A DNA stretch of 64,000 bases from NCBI RefSeq assembly GCF_019880585.1, contig NZ_JAINVV010000005.1, positions 1 to 64,000 on the forward strand, read 5' to 3'. Position numbers and translations under genes: made by a program. This DNA comes from Sphingomonas colocasiae. GTDB taxonomy: Bacteria; Pseudomonadota; Alphaproteobacteria; Sphingomonadales; Sphingomonadaceae. Below, piece after piece: positions 1 to 8,148 of the stretch (positions within the stretch are counted from its first letter, which is position 1; the number at the start of each line of letters is the position of its first letter). Below the pieces are notes generated by a model that did not search any database, was not told the origin of the DNA, and saw only the letters and a program-made list of their open reading frames with translations.

Positions 1-127
1 CTTCTCCAAGCTGAAACACTTCCGTCGCGTCGCCACCCGCTACGACAAGCTGGCCGCGAACTTCCTCGCCATGGTTCAACTCGCATCAATGCGGCTTTGG
101 CTTCGCGTTTATGAGTCTACGACCTAG
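1..127 (+). mobile_element. 3' end of an IS5-type transposase gene (partial, enters from outside the window)
   Basis: Reading from base 2 gives 41 residues and a stop at 125-127. They include FSKLKHFRRVATRYDKLA and then NFLAMVQLA, the typical C-terminus of IS5-superfamily DDE transposases (IS427-like group), where the last conserved residues are R/Y/D/K in an ATRYDK block. The rest of the element lies to the left. The sequence after the last conserved codons is probably the terminal inverted repeat, and CTAG at 124-127 could be part of the target duplication. The exact end of the element cannot be fixed with only one edge visible. Confidence 0.75.
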
Positions 128-1368
128 CGCAGCCCCTTCAATCCGCTCAGCATCATCGTCGCCGGTTTTTCGCCCGGCAGGATCACGATCGCGTCGAAGC
201 CGTTGATGGCTTCGCGGAACGGCGTGTGGTCGCTTTCCTTGAGCGGCACGCGCACCAGCCGTTGCATCGGGCGCAGCGCACGCAGGTCGACGATCACCGG
301 CTGGTCCGGCGGCGTCGCGGGCAGCATCACCTTCAGCCAGTCCGGAACATCGGCATAGCCCGCGCCCGTCAGCGGCAGCACGAACAGGCCATAGGCGTCC
401 TTGCCGTTGGCGATCGCGAATTCATGCGCGAAATTGCCGATCGGGAAGGCCTGGGTCGGGTTCTTGCCGCGATACATATGATTGGCGCCGAACTTGAACA
501 GCGCCTTGGGCAGCGCCCCGCGCTTCGCGGCGCGACGATAGCAATCCATGAACAGCCGCTTGAACCAGGCTTCGCGCACGGTGTTGTTGAACAGCGCCAC
601 GGGCTCACCCGCCTCGGCCCGGCGATAATAGCCGAAGATCTCCGCCGAACGCATGAGGCCGAGCAGCATCTCGTCATGCCGTGACCCCGGCTTCGCGCCG
701 AAATCGGCGCGCAAGCGTTCAAGCCGCTGCTCGACCCCCGCTTCCGACAGGAAATTGACGCTGTAGCGGGCGTCGGGATCGCGCGTCAGCGCGTGAGCGC
801 GCAGGGCGGCGATCTCGGCGCGCACCGCCTGATTGGGCGCGGCGGCCGCCAGTTCGTCGAAATAGCGGACCGGCCCCAGCGCCTGTTCGATCCCGCAGAT
901 CGCTTCCGGCCCCTTTTCCAGCCGCCCGACCAGCGCCAGCAGCTCGAGATCCTGATCGGACGCGAATTCGAACAGATTGGGATAGCGCGCGGCGAGCGCG
1001 CCCAGCCGGCGCGCATCGCCACGATTGGGCGGCGCCAGCGCGTCCTCCATCGCGATCCTGTCCTGCTCGACGACCAGATGGCGGAAACCATGGCGGTCGC
1101 GCAGCATGCGGAACAGCGCCGCGGCGAAGACCGGCGTGTCGTGGAGATAATGATCCTCGCCGAACAGCACGAACTGGCTGTCGGCGGTCGCGGCTTCCAG
1201 AAACGCGGCGCCGGGGCCGGCAAGCGTGTCGTTCGTGAAGGTGAATGGCCGGCTATGCGCCGCGACCAGCGCAGCTGGCTCCGGATCCGCCGCCGCCAGC
1301 GGCGCGTGCATCGCGGCCATGGCCGTCAGCGAGACGGCCAGCCTGGTGAAACGCGATCGTCCGCGCAT
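124..1368 (-). CDS. Exported erythromycin-esterase-like / ChaN-like protein
   Basis: This is a 414-residue protein with an N-terminal signal peptide (hydrophobic stretch about residues 9-26, cleavage after AAAD or nearby). After about residue 55 it reads FVLFGEDHYLHDTPVF and then LVVEQD, the beta-strand plus acidic/His pattern of the EreA/ChaN superfamily. A second conserved-looking patch is FGANHMYRGKNP near residue 295. The role is unknown; an exported hydrolase or haem-binding protein are the two options for this fold. The gene is divergent from the CocE hydrolase, and a perfect palindrome lies in the shared promoter region. Its stop codon falls in the CTAG at the edge of the adjacent IS, so the last residues may have been altered by the insertion. 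Confidence 0.55.
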   Translation of the reverse strand: MRGRSRFTRLAVSLTAMAAMHAPLAAADPEPAALVAAHSRPFTFTNDTLAGPGAAFLEAATADSQFVLFGEDHYLHDTPVFAAALFRMLRDRHGFRHLVVEQDRIAMEDALAPPNRGDARRLGALAARYPNLFEFASDQDLELLALVGRLEKGPEAICGIEQALGPVRYFDELAAAAPNQAVRAEIAALRAHALTRDPDARYSVNFLSEAGVEQRLERLRADFGAKPGSRHDEMLLGLMRSAEIFGYYRRAEAGEPVALFNNTVREAWFKRLFMDCYRRAAKRGALPKALFKFGANHMYRGKNPTQAFPIGNFAHEFAIANGKDAYGLFVLPLTGAGYADVPDWLKVMLPATPPDQPVIVDLRALRPMQRLVRVPLKESDHTPFREAINGFDAIVILPGEKPATMMLSGLKGLR

Positions 1369-1384
1369 GATCCTCTCTCCCTAG

Positions 1385-1406
1385 CTGTATTATTCAAATA
1401 ATACAG
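1385..1406. promoter_or_regulatory. Perfect palindromic operator candidate between divergent genes
   Basis: The half-sites CTGTATTAT and ATAATACAG are exact reverse complements separated by TCAA. The site lies 17 bases upstream of the leftward esterase-like gene and about 80 bases upstream of the CocE gene. It is an AT-rich island in GC-rich surroundings with no T-tract, so an operator for a dimeric repressor (GntR/TetR-like) is more likely than a terminator. The regulator is not identified. Confidence 0.5.
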
Positions 1407-1487
1407 CCCTGCCTCCGGCGTCAAGCGCTGGACAGGGTTGGGCGCTTGGCCGATGCTCCGCCATCGACTCCGCAACCGGGGAATGTC

Positions 1488-3392
1488 ATGCCTCGCATCC
1501 TGCTTTCCGCCGCCGCCATCGCGGCGGCGCTCCTCTGCTCCGTCGGCGCCCCTTTCCCCATCCCGGCCGCCACCGCGCAGACCGCCACGCAATCGCCCTT
1601 CACCTATCAGGAACTGATGGTGCCGATGCGCGACGGCACGAAGCTGCAAACGGTGGTGCTGCGCCCCAGGGGGCGGACGGAGCGCCTGCCGATCCTGCTG
1701 GTGCGCACGCCCTATGGCGTGCCCGGCGCCGCCCCGCGACAGGCGCCGGGCTATCTGCGCGCGATGATGGACGACGGCTATATCATCGTGATGCAGAGCA
1801 TGCGCGGACGCTTCAAATCGGAAGGGTCGTTCAGCGCATCCATGGCGGTCGATCCCGAGAATCCGAAGGTGATCACCGAAGCCACCGACGCCTATGACAC
1901 GATCGACTGGCTGGTGAAGTCGCTGCCGGGCAACACCGGCAAGGTCGGCATGCTGGGGGTTTCCTATCCCGGCCTCGCCGCCGCCGTCGCGCTGATCAAA
2001 CCGCATCCCGCGCTGAAAGCGGTGAGCCCCCAGGCGGCCTGGGTGGACTGGTGGATGAACGACGATCTGCACCGGGGTGGCGCGATCCGGCTGAGCTACG
2101 CCACCGACTGGCTGTGGGGCCTGCAGGCGGAGAAGATGGACAACGCCCCCTTCCCCTATGACGACGCCTGGGATCTCTACGACTGGTTCCTGGCGCGCGG
2201 GAATGCCGAGACGATCGAGACCGAATACATGAAGGGCCGCGTGCCCGCCTTTCGCGCGCTGATCGATCATCCCGATTATGACGCGCACTGGAAGCGCGAG
2301 CGCTGGATCGACCGGCTGGGCAGGACGACCGTCCCGACGCTCAATGTCGCCGGCTTCTGGGATCAGGAAGATCCCTGGGGAAGCTGGCAGATCTATCGCA
2401 AGGCGGAACAGAATGATCCCGACGGGCTGAACCTGATGGTCGCCGGCCCGTGGAACCATGGAAGCTGGACGGGCAAGGGCGACATGATCGGCCCCGTCGT
2501 TCCGATCGGCACCGAAAGCGGCACCCAGTTCCAGGCCGAGATCCAGGCGCCCTTCTTCCGTTACTGGCTGCACGGCAAGGGCCAGAAGCCGGCCTGGGAA
2601 GCGCGCATGTTCCAGAGCGGATCCAATGTCTGGAAAAGCTATGCGCAATGGCCGCCCAGGGAAGCGAAGCCGACCAATCTCTATCTCCATGCCGATGGCA
2701 CCCTGTCGTTCAGCGCGCCCGGCGCAGCCGCCGCCGACAGCGGCCATCGCGACTATGTTTCCGATCCCGCCCGCCCCGTTCCCTTCCGCGCGCGGCCGAT
2801 CTCCCCCACCTATCCCTGCGGAGACTGGTGCTGGTGGGAAGCGCGCGACCAGCGCTTCGTCGACGGGCGCCCCGACATACTCACCTATGTCAGCGCGCCG
2901 TTGACCGAGGATCTGACGGTAAGCGGCGAAGTGGCCGCGACGATCTTCGCGTCGACCAGCGGCACCGACAGCGATTTCGTCGTCAAGCTGATCGACGTCT
3001 ATCCCAACACCGCGCAAAAGGCGCCCTGGGGCGATGGCGCGCCCGCGATCGGCGCCTATGCCGACACGCTCAACGGCTATCAGTTGCCGATCGCGATGGA
3101 GGTGCGGCGCGGCCGCTGGCTGGCATCGCGCGAAAAGCCCGCCGCGCTGACGCCGGGCAAGGCGATGGCGTGGCAATTCCCGCTGCGCGACCATGACCAT
3201 GTGTTCCTGAAGGGGCACCGGATCATGGTGCAGATCCAGTCGAGCTGGTTCCCGATGCTCGACCGCAATCCGCAGACCTTCGTGCCCAATATCGCGAAGG
3301 CGCCGCCCGAAGCCTACAGGAAAGCCGATCAGCGCGTCTTCTCGACGGCGGACATGGCATCGCGGATCGTCCTGCCGGTCGTCGGCAGGTGA
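1488..3392 (+). CDS. CocE/NonD family alpha/beta hydrolase (X-Pro dipeptidyl-peptidase S15-like), exported
   Basis: This is a 634-residue protein. The ATG at 1488 is preferred over an upstream in-frame start because it is preceded by GGGGAA and begins a clean signal peptide (hydrophobic residues about 5-25, ending TAQ). The order of elements fits the CocE/NonD family: an N-terminal alpha/beta hydrolase with RTPYG and MQSMRGRFKSEG blocks, the nucleophile elbow GVSYPG near residue 160 (Ser is the nucleophile), then the C-terminal jelly-roll with YVSAPLTEDLTVSG. Such enzymes hydrolyse acyl or peptide bonds of varied substrates in the periplasm. The natural substrate cannot be inferred here. It stands alone on the + strand, convergent with the cytochrome gene. 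Confidence 0.88.
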   Translation: MPRILLSAAAIAAALLCSVGAPFPIPAATAQTATQSPFTYQELMVPMRDGTKLQTVVLRPRGRTERLPILLVRTPYGVPGAAPRQAPGYLRAMMDDGYIIVMQSMRGRFKSEGSFSASMAVDPENPKVITEATDAYDTIDWLVKSLPGNTGKVGMLGVSYPGLAAAVALIKPHPALKAVSPQAAWVDWWMNDDLHRGGAIRLSYATDWLWGLQAEKMDNAPFPYDDAWDLYDWFLARGNAETIETEYMKGRVPAFRALIDHPDYDAHWKRERWIDRLGRTTVPTLNVAGFWDQEDPWGSWQIYRKAEQNDPDGLNLMVAGPWNHGSWTGKGDMIGPVVPIGTESGTQFQAEIQAPFFRYWLHGKGQKPAWEARMFQSGSNVWKSYAQWPPREAKPTNLYLHADGTLSFSAPGAAAADSGHRDYVSDPARPVPFRARPISPTYPCGDWCWWEARDQRFVDGRPDILTYVSAPLTEDLTVSGEVAATIFASTSGTDSDFVVKLIDVYPNTAQKAPWGDGAPAIGAYADTLNGYQLPIAMEVRRGRWLASREKPAALTPGKAMAWQFPLRDHDHVFLKGHRIMVQIQSSWFPMLDRNPQTFVPNIAKAPPEAYRKADQRVFSTADMASRIVLPVVGR

Positions 3393-3414
3393 GGCCACCT
3401 GCCTCGGAACCACT

Positions 3415-4227
3415 TTAAGGCACGAGCGCCCGCGCCGAAAGATAACCGTGAAGCGCGGCGATCTCGTCATCGGTCAATCGCGAAAAGCGGTCGCGCGCGA
3501 CCTCCGCCATGAGTTTCAGCGTTCGCCCCCCCGTTGGCCTCCCCGTCCGCATCAACGTGCGGAACTCGGACAGGCTGTAGCTCGCCGCGACGATCAGATC
3601 GGGCCGATAGGGCGCCTTGTTGCCATCAAGGCGCGCCGCATGGCATTCGCTGCATGCCGTCATGGCGAGATGGCGGCCCCGCGCATGATCCTGACCAAGA
3701 TCGACCGGTGCCAGGCCGGCTTCATCGCGCACTCTTTCCGCCGCGCTCCGGTACAGCCCCGCTCTTGCCTCATAGCGCCAGCCGGCCAGCATCACGGCGC
3801 GGGGATGGGTTCGCCCGGTTGGCGGCACCGAACGAAGATAGGCGGTCAACGCGCGCATCTCCTCCGGATCGAGCGAGGCGAACATGGCCGACGGCATTTC
3901 CCACAGCGCCGAGCCGTCGGGCCGGAGGCCGGTCCGCAACGTCCTGTCGAGCGCGGCATCGCTATAGCTTGGGAGTATACGGCTCAGATTCGACGCATAT
4001 AATGTGCCGAACCCGGCCTCGTCGAAATTCAGCCGCCCGGCAAGATCCTGGCCATGACACCCCTTGCAGCCAAGCAGGCTCGACAATCGCTCGCCCTGGG
4101 CGATCATCGCGGTGCGATCGCCCGGCGGGGCATAAGCCTGGCCGGCGACGCCAGCCAGCCAGCCCAGAGCCAGCAGCACCATCGCGATTCCCAGCAGTTC
4201 AGCCGGGTTGAACCATGCCTTCCCCAT
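3415..4227 (-). CDS. Membrane-anchored dihaem cytochrome c
   Basis: This is a 270-residue protein with an uncleaved-looking N-terminal membrane helix (about residues 8-28). Two haem c motifs are present: CKGCH near residue 53 and CSECH near residue 187, each starting a separate cytochrome c domain of about 100 residues. A Met that could be a distal ligand (EMPSAM) follows the first. The layout resembles cytochrome c subunits that pass electrons from periplasmic dehydrogenases to the terminal oxidase. The start at 4227 gives this topology; a much longer open frame continues upstream but is antisense to recJ. No partner dehydrogenase is adjacent. Confidence 0.85.
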   Translation of the reverse strand: MGKAWFNPAELLGIAMVLLALGWLAGVAGQAYAPPGDRTAMIAQGERLSSLLGCKGCHGQDLAGRLNFDEAGFGTLYASNLSRILPSYSDAALDRTLRTGLRPDGSALWEMPSAMFASLDPEEMRALTAYLRSVPPTGRTHPRAVMLAGWRYEARAGLYRSAAERVRDEAGLAPVDLGQDHARGRHLAMTACSECHAARLDGNKAPYRPDLIVAASYSLSEFRTLMRTGRPTGGRTLKLMAEVARDRFSRLTDDEIAALHGYLSARALVP

Positions 4228-4281
4228 GATTCCGGTCCTATCAGGATTCCATGGCTCCCGCGAACCGTCTAAGCCGGGAGC

Positions 4282-6042
4282 ATGACCGCAGCACTCAACA
4301 TCACACGATCGATTCTCGGCCAGCCCTGGCGCTGGCGCGGCCTCGACACCGGCGCGCGCGACGTGAATTTCGAGCCCGACGATCTGGTCACCCAATTGCT
4401 GCTGACGCGCGGCTGCCCGCGCGACGCGATCGAGGCGCACCGCGCGCCCAGCATTCGCGGCTTCATGCCCGATCCGTCGATCTTCCGCGACATGGACCGC
4501 GCCGCCGAGCGACTGGCCGATGCCGTGCTGGCGAACGAGAAAGTGACGATCTTCGGCGATTACGACGTCGATGGCGCCACCTCCGCCGCGCTGCTGATCC
4601 GCCTGTTGCGCGATCTGGGCCTCCATGCGCAGGCCTATATTCCCGATCGCCTGATGGAGGGCTACGGCCCCTCGGGCGAGGCGCTGGTCCGCCTGGCCGA
4701 AGCGGGATCGACGCTGATCGTCACCGTCGATTGCGGCGCGCAGGCGTTCGAAGCGCTCGACATGGCCAGGGCGGCGCGCGTCGACGTCGTCGTCGTCGAT
4801 CATCACAAATGCGCGAGCGCGCTGCCTGCCGCCTATGCGCTGGTCAATCCCAACCGGCTCGACGAGGATGAAGGTGCTGCGCACGGCCATCTCGCCGCCG
4901 TCGGCGTCGCCTTCCTGCTCGGCGCCGCCCTGCTGCGTCTGCTGCGCCAGCGCGGTTTCTTCGCCGCCCGCCCCGAACCCCGGCTGATCGACCTGCTCGA
5001 TATCGTCGCGCTGGGCACCGTCGCCGATGTCGCCGCGCTGCGCGGGCTCAACCGCGCCTTCGTGGCGCAGGGGCTGAAAGTGATGGCGGCGCGGCGCAAT
5101 ATCGGGCTCAACGCGCTGATCGGCGCATCGCGGCTCAATCGCGCGCCCACCTGCACCGATCTCGGCTTCGCGCTCGGCCCGCGAATCAATGCGGGCGGCC
5201 GCGTCGGCAAATCCGATCTCGGCGTGCGGCTGCTCGTCACCGAGGATCCGGACGAAGCGCGCGGCATCGCCGAAGAGCTCGACCGGCTGAACGAGGAACG
5301 CCGCGCGATCGAGGCGCTCGTGCAGGAGGCGGCTGAAACCGCTTCGATCGGCCAGGGCAATCGCGCGGTCGCGCTTGTCGCCGGCCGTGGCTGGCACCCC
5401 GGCGTGATCGGCATCGTCGCGGGGCGATTGAAGGAAAAGCTGGGCCGGCCGGCGATCGTGATCGCGATCGACGAGGATGGCGTCGGCAAGGGATCGGGCC
5501 GCTCGATCTCCGGCGTCGATCTGGGCGCGGCGGTGATGGCGGCCAAGGAAAGTGGGCTGCTCGTCGCGGGCGGCGGCCATGCAATGGCGGCGGGCCTGAC
5601 GATTGCGGCCGAGCGAATCGACGCCCTCGCCGATTTCCTCGACGAGCGCCTCTCGGCGGACGTCGTGCGCGCGCAGGGCGAACGGGCATTGCTGCTCGAC
5701 GCGGTGATCGCGCCGGGCGGCATGACGCCCGCGCTGGTGGAGGCGCTGGAAGCCGGCGGCCCCTATGGCATGGGCTGGCCGGCGCCGCGCGTGGCGGCGG
5801 GGCCGGTCAGGATCATCAAGGCGGATATCGTCGGCACCAACCATGTGCGCGCGATCGTGGGCGGAGACGATGGCCGCAGCTTCAAGGCCGTCGCCTTCCG
5901 CGCCGCCGAAACCGAACTCGGCCAGACGATTCTCGCCGCCCCGCGCGATCGCAAGCTGTGGATCGCCGGCCGCGCGAAGATCGACGACTGGGGCAGCCGC
6001 CCCGCGGCGGAGCTCCATATCGACGACGCGGCCTGGGCCTGA
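4282..6042 (+). CDS. recJ: Single-stranded-DNA-specific exonuclease RecJ
   Basis: This is a 586-residue protein, the normal length for RecJ. It carries the DHH phosphoesterase motifs: FGDYDVDGATSAAL near residue 92, VTVDCGAQ near 150 and VVVDHHKC near 172. The C-terminal DHHA1 part has the GGGHAMAAGLT block near residue 430, followed by an OB-fold-like tail. RecJ degrades single-stranded DNA 5' to 3' in recombinational and mismatch repair. The start ATG at 4282 lies in the 54-base gap to the divergent cytochrome gene. It is followed by tRNA-Glu, so this is the chromosomal flank of the element. Confidence 0.97.
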   Translation: MTAALNITRSILGQPWRWRGLDTGARDVNFEPDDLVTQLLLTRGCPRDAIEAHRAPSIRGFMPDPSIFRDMDRAAERLADAVLANEKVTIFGDYDVDGATSAALLIRLLRDLGLHAQAYIPDRLMEGYGPSGEALVRLAEAGSTLIVTVDCGAQAFEALDMARAARVDVVVVDHHKCASALPAAYALVNPNRLDEDEGAAHGHLAAVGVAFLLGAALLRLLRQRGFFAARPEPRLIDLLDIVALGTVADVAALRGLNRAFVAQGLKVMAARRNIGLNALIGASRLNRAPTCTDLGFALGPRINAGGRVGKSDLGVRLLVTEDPDEARGIAEELDRLNEERRAIEALVQEAAETASIGQGNRAVALVAGRGWHPGVIGIVAGRLKEKLGRPAIVIAIDEDGVGKGSGRSISGVDLGAAVMAAKESGLLVAGGGHAMAAGLTIAAERIDALADFLDERLSADVVRAQGERALLLDAVIAPGGMTPALVEALEAGGPYGMGWPAPRVAAGPVRIIKADIVGTNHVRAIVGGDDGRSFKAVAFRAAETELGQTILAAPRDRKLWIAGRAKIDDWGSRPAAELHIDDAAWA

Positions 6043-6129
6043 CGCCAGCCCGCGCGGCGCTTGAGCGAACCGATCTCGGATGCGCCGGCATCTTCGAAGT
6101 CGGATATGAAAATCAGTTTGCCCACATGC

Positions 6130-6158
6130 TTGACCGGGGCGGATTCCTCGCCTAGGTG
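6130..6158 (+). promoter_or_regulatory. Promoter of tRNA-Glu
   Basis: TTGACC at 6130-6135 and TAGGTG at 6153-6158 are separated by 17 bases and lie 15 bases before the mature tRNA 5' end. This spacing fits a housekeeping sigma promoter. Confidence 0.55.
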
Positions 6159-6173
6159 CTCGCCTGCCTTCGC

Positions 6174-6248
6174 GGCCCCTTCGTCTAGCGGTTAGGACGC
6201 GGCCCTTTCACGGCTGAAACACGGGTTCGATTCCCGTAGGGGTCACCA
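6174..6248 (+). tRNA. tRNA-Glu (anticodon UUC)
   Basis: The 75-base gene includes an encoded CCA. The acceptor stem GGCCCCT pairs with AGGGGTC (one G-U pair). The anticodon stem CGGCC/GGCTG flanks the loop CTTTCAC with anticodon TTC. The T-arm ACGGG-TTCGATT-CCCGT is perfect. The Trb-type conjugative element begins immediately downstream, so the 3' half of this gene is the likely attachment site. Confidence 0.97.
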
Positions 6249-6250
6249 AC

Positions 6251-6276
6251 AAAATCAACGACTTAGCGTTGATTTT
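6251..6276. terminator. Perfect hairpin just after tRNA-Glu
   Basis: AAAATCAACG and CGTTGATTTT form a 10-bp perfect stem with a 6-base loop, starting 2 bases after the CCA. The right arm ends in TTTT, so it can terminate the tRNA transcript. As an inverted repeat next to the tRNA it could equally be part of the element's attachment region. Confidence 0.55.
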
Positions 6277-6292
6277 GAGTTGCAGAAGGCAA

Positions 6293-6313
6293 CTTGTCCA
6301 GTTCTTGTCCAGT
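6293..6313. repeat. Two 10-bp direct repeats, 11-bp period, at the element end
   Basis: CTTGTCCAGT occurs at 6293-6302 and again at 6304-6313 with one base between. The rest of 6314-6524 contains no convincing gene: small open frames read leftward through the tRNA and are not supported. Tandem sites at a helical-turn spacing beside an integration site resemble arm-type sites for an integrase or an excisionase. This assignment is inference. Confidence 0.4.
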
Positions 6314-6524
6314 ATATGGGTTCGGATTCGCCCGGACGGGCTTGGACTATTTTTTCGATTAATCCGCTGGTGGAAATCGACCGAGCGTGGCTGCGCGAAG
6401 GCCTGCCCTCTTTCCTCTCGATACTGAGGTGCGGAGCCTGACGGCTTGCCGATACCGATCCGATCACAGCGGCGCAGATTGCTGCTTCGCCAGTTCGGAT
6501 TGAAGCCTGTCGACTGGAGAGTGT

Positions 6525-6755
6525 TTACGCTCGCCGAACGCGGCGCGAGATCGCCGCCTTCAGGCTGTCGACAAGGATGAAGGTGCAATTGCCGTCCTTG
6601 GCGATCTCGATCTCACCCGACTTGATCAGCTCGTAGAGACGGGACCGGCTGAACCCGGTCATCGCCAGAGCCTGCGGAACGCGGACACTGAACGGTTCGG
6701 GCGGCTTTTTCTGATCGCCCGGTCCGGACTGCCGTGCCGCTCTGGACCTGCGCAT
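6525..6755 (-). CDS. AlpA-like / excisionase-type helix-turn-helix protein
   Basis: This is a 76-residue basic protein. Residues about 22-60 (VRVPQALAMTGFSRSRLYELIKSGEI followed by AKDGNCTFILVDSLKAAI) form the winged helix-turn-helix typical of AlpA/excisionase family proteins. It is the last gene of the leftward conjugation operon and the closest gene to the attachment site, and its start overlaps the preceding stop (TGATG). A role in excision or in control of the element end is plausible. No integrase accompanies it. Confidence 0.7.
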   Translation of the reverse strand: MRRSRAARQSGPGDQKKPPEPFSVRVPQALAMTGFSRSRLYELIKSGEIEIAKDGNCTFILVDSLKAAISRRVRRA

Positions 6756-6967
6756 CAGTCAGCCCGCCTGCGCATGAAATGGCGGTCGTTGTCCAGGAAA
6801 CTGGCGAGCATTGCCGGCACCAGTTCAGTAACCGGCTCCTCAACCCCATATGCCTTGGCATATTTTGCGGCATAGTCGGCCAGGCGCTGATGCAGTCCGG
6901 GCAGAAGCAGGATCGTCAGCTTGACCGGCGTGCGATCCGGCAGCTTGGGCAGGCGTAACCCGCTCAC
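6755..6967 (-). CDS. DUF2274 domain protein, end of the trb operon
   Basis: This protein is about 70 residues long. A GTG start at 6967 gives a 4-base GTGA overlap with the trbI stop and is preferred to an ATG at 6985 that would overlap further. The core PVKLTILLLPGLHQRLADYAAKYAKAYG then LVPAMLASFLDNDRHF matches the small DUF2274 family, regularly found directly after trbI in Trb-type elements. It has a ribbon-helix-helix-like pattern, so a DNA-binding regulatory role is possible but unproven. Confidence 0.75.
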   Translation of the reverse strand: MSGLRLPKLPDRTPVKLTILLLPGLHQRLADYAAKYAKAYGVEEPVTELVPAMLASFLDNDRHFMRRRAD

Positions 6968-8148
6968 AAGCCGCGCTCCCGCCACGGCTCGAGCACCAGG
7001 TCCCTGTTGACCAAAAGCCGGACAGGCGTGCCGGGCCGAATCGTGATCGTCGGCTGGATATCGAGATTGCGTTGCGCCAGCCGGTCGCCAGCGCGCGCGG
7101 TGTTGCTCTGCGCCGATTCGCGGAGCGCCTCGACCAGATCGCTCTCTCCGGTCAGCGACAATTCGGTTCCCACGCCGAGCAGGGTCGCCAAGGCGATCCC
7201 CTTCAACAGGCGCCAGCTATGGAAATCGACCTTGTCCGCGATCCCGGCATAACCGGCCGCGTCGGTCGCCGACATATTGTCGAGTCGCACCGAACGGCCA
7301 TCCGGCATGATCAGCCGGTCCCAGATGACCAGCGCGCGACTCTGCCCGAACGCCACGACATGGTCATAGCGGCCAATGAGGCGCGCGCCCTGCGGCACCA
7401 GCAAAATCCTGCCAGTTGCGCTGTCATAGGCATTCTCCGAGACCTGCGCGGTGACGAGCCCGGGCAGATCGGAGTTCAGGCCGGTGATCAGGCTGGCGGT
7501 GATCACGCTTCCCGCCATCAGCATATGAGGTGATGGCGGCGAGGTCGTCCGGTGGGGATTGAGGTCACCCTTGCTGTCCGGTGTGGAGACGAACGCGGCT
7601 TTGCGGTCTCCGGCAGACGCGGAGGGAGCTTGCGGCATGCCCATATTCACGTCCGCGACGGATTGCGGCGATGCCGATCCGGCGCGACCTGACGCCTGGA
7701 TCAGGAGCCCCGACTCACGCGCGGCCCTGAGTTCCGACGCACGACGCTCGCGCTCGGTTCTTGCCGATTCGGCCGCATCGGGCCCCGCTCCTGCCACCGC
7801 GACCTGCTCTCGTTCCTGCGCACGCAGGATCGGTCGCCCAAGGTCGCCGGGTAGCGGTGGGCCGAGCTTGGGCACATCGCCATAGCTTGACGGCAGATCG
7901 TTGAGCGCATCGCCGGCCGCGCGGCTGTTGGGCTGCGACAACTCGCTTTCCTGCGCGACCTGCCGAAATACCCGCGGCTGCAGAGCCAGCCAGGCCACCG
8001 CCATCAGGCCGCCCGAGCCGATCGCCGCGGCCCCGATGATCGCGCCGCGCCGGAACCGGATCGCGCGCGGCGGTCGCGCCCTTATCGCCAATGTCTCCGG
8101 ATCGACCTTCTGCGGAACAACTGTCGGCGTCGCGCTTTCATCGGCCAT
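6964..8148 (-). CDS. trbI: Conjugal transfer protein TrbI (VirB10-like)
   Basis: This is a 394-residue protein. It has a short cytoplasmic N-terminus, one membrane helix about residues 33-52, a long low-complexity periplasmic linker, then the conserved TrbI/VirB10 C-terminal domain. That domain runs from about residue 205 (VITASLITGLNSDLPGLVTAQV, LVPQGARLIGRYD, IWDRLIMPDG) to GTPVRLLVNRDLVL. VirB10 proteins span both membranes and gate the secretion channel. The ATG at 8148 was chosen because it overlaps trbG by only 11 bases. Its partners TrbF and TrbG are encoded directly upstream. Confidence 0.95.
   Translation of the reverse strand: MADESATPTVVPQKVDPETLAIRARPPRAIRFRRGAIIGAAAIGSGGLMAVAWLALQPRVFRQVAQESELSQPNSRAAGDALNDLPSSYGDVPKLGPPLPGDLGRPILRAQEREQVAVAGAGPDAAESARTERERRASELRAARESGLLIQASGRAGSASPQSVADVNMGMPQAPSASAGDRKAAFVSTPDSKGDLNPHRTTSPPSPHMLMAGSVITASLITGLNSDLPGLVTAQVSENAYDSATGRILLVPQGARLIGRYDHVVAFGQSRALVIWDRLIMPDGRSVRLDNMSATDAAGYAGIADKVDFHSWRLLKGIALATLLGVGTELSLTGESDLVEALRESAQSNTARAGDRLAQRNLDIQPTITIRPGTPVRLLVNRDLVLEPWRERGL

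Noticed and set aside
4228-6018. Upstream extension of the cytochrome c frame to about 867 residues
   Set aside because: The extra part is antisense to recJ, has no domain, and would remove the membrane-anchor start at 4227.
6208-6588. Leftward open frames across the tRNA-Glu 3' end (products ending in a TGIEP-like tail)
   Set aside because: Such tails are the standard artefact of reading antisense through a tRNA gene; there is no ribosome site and no integrase motif.
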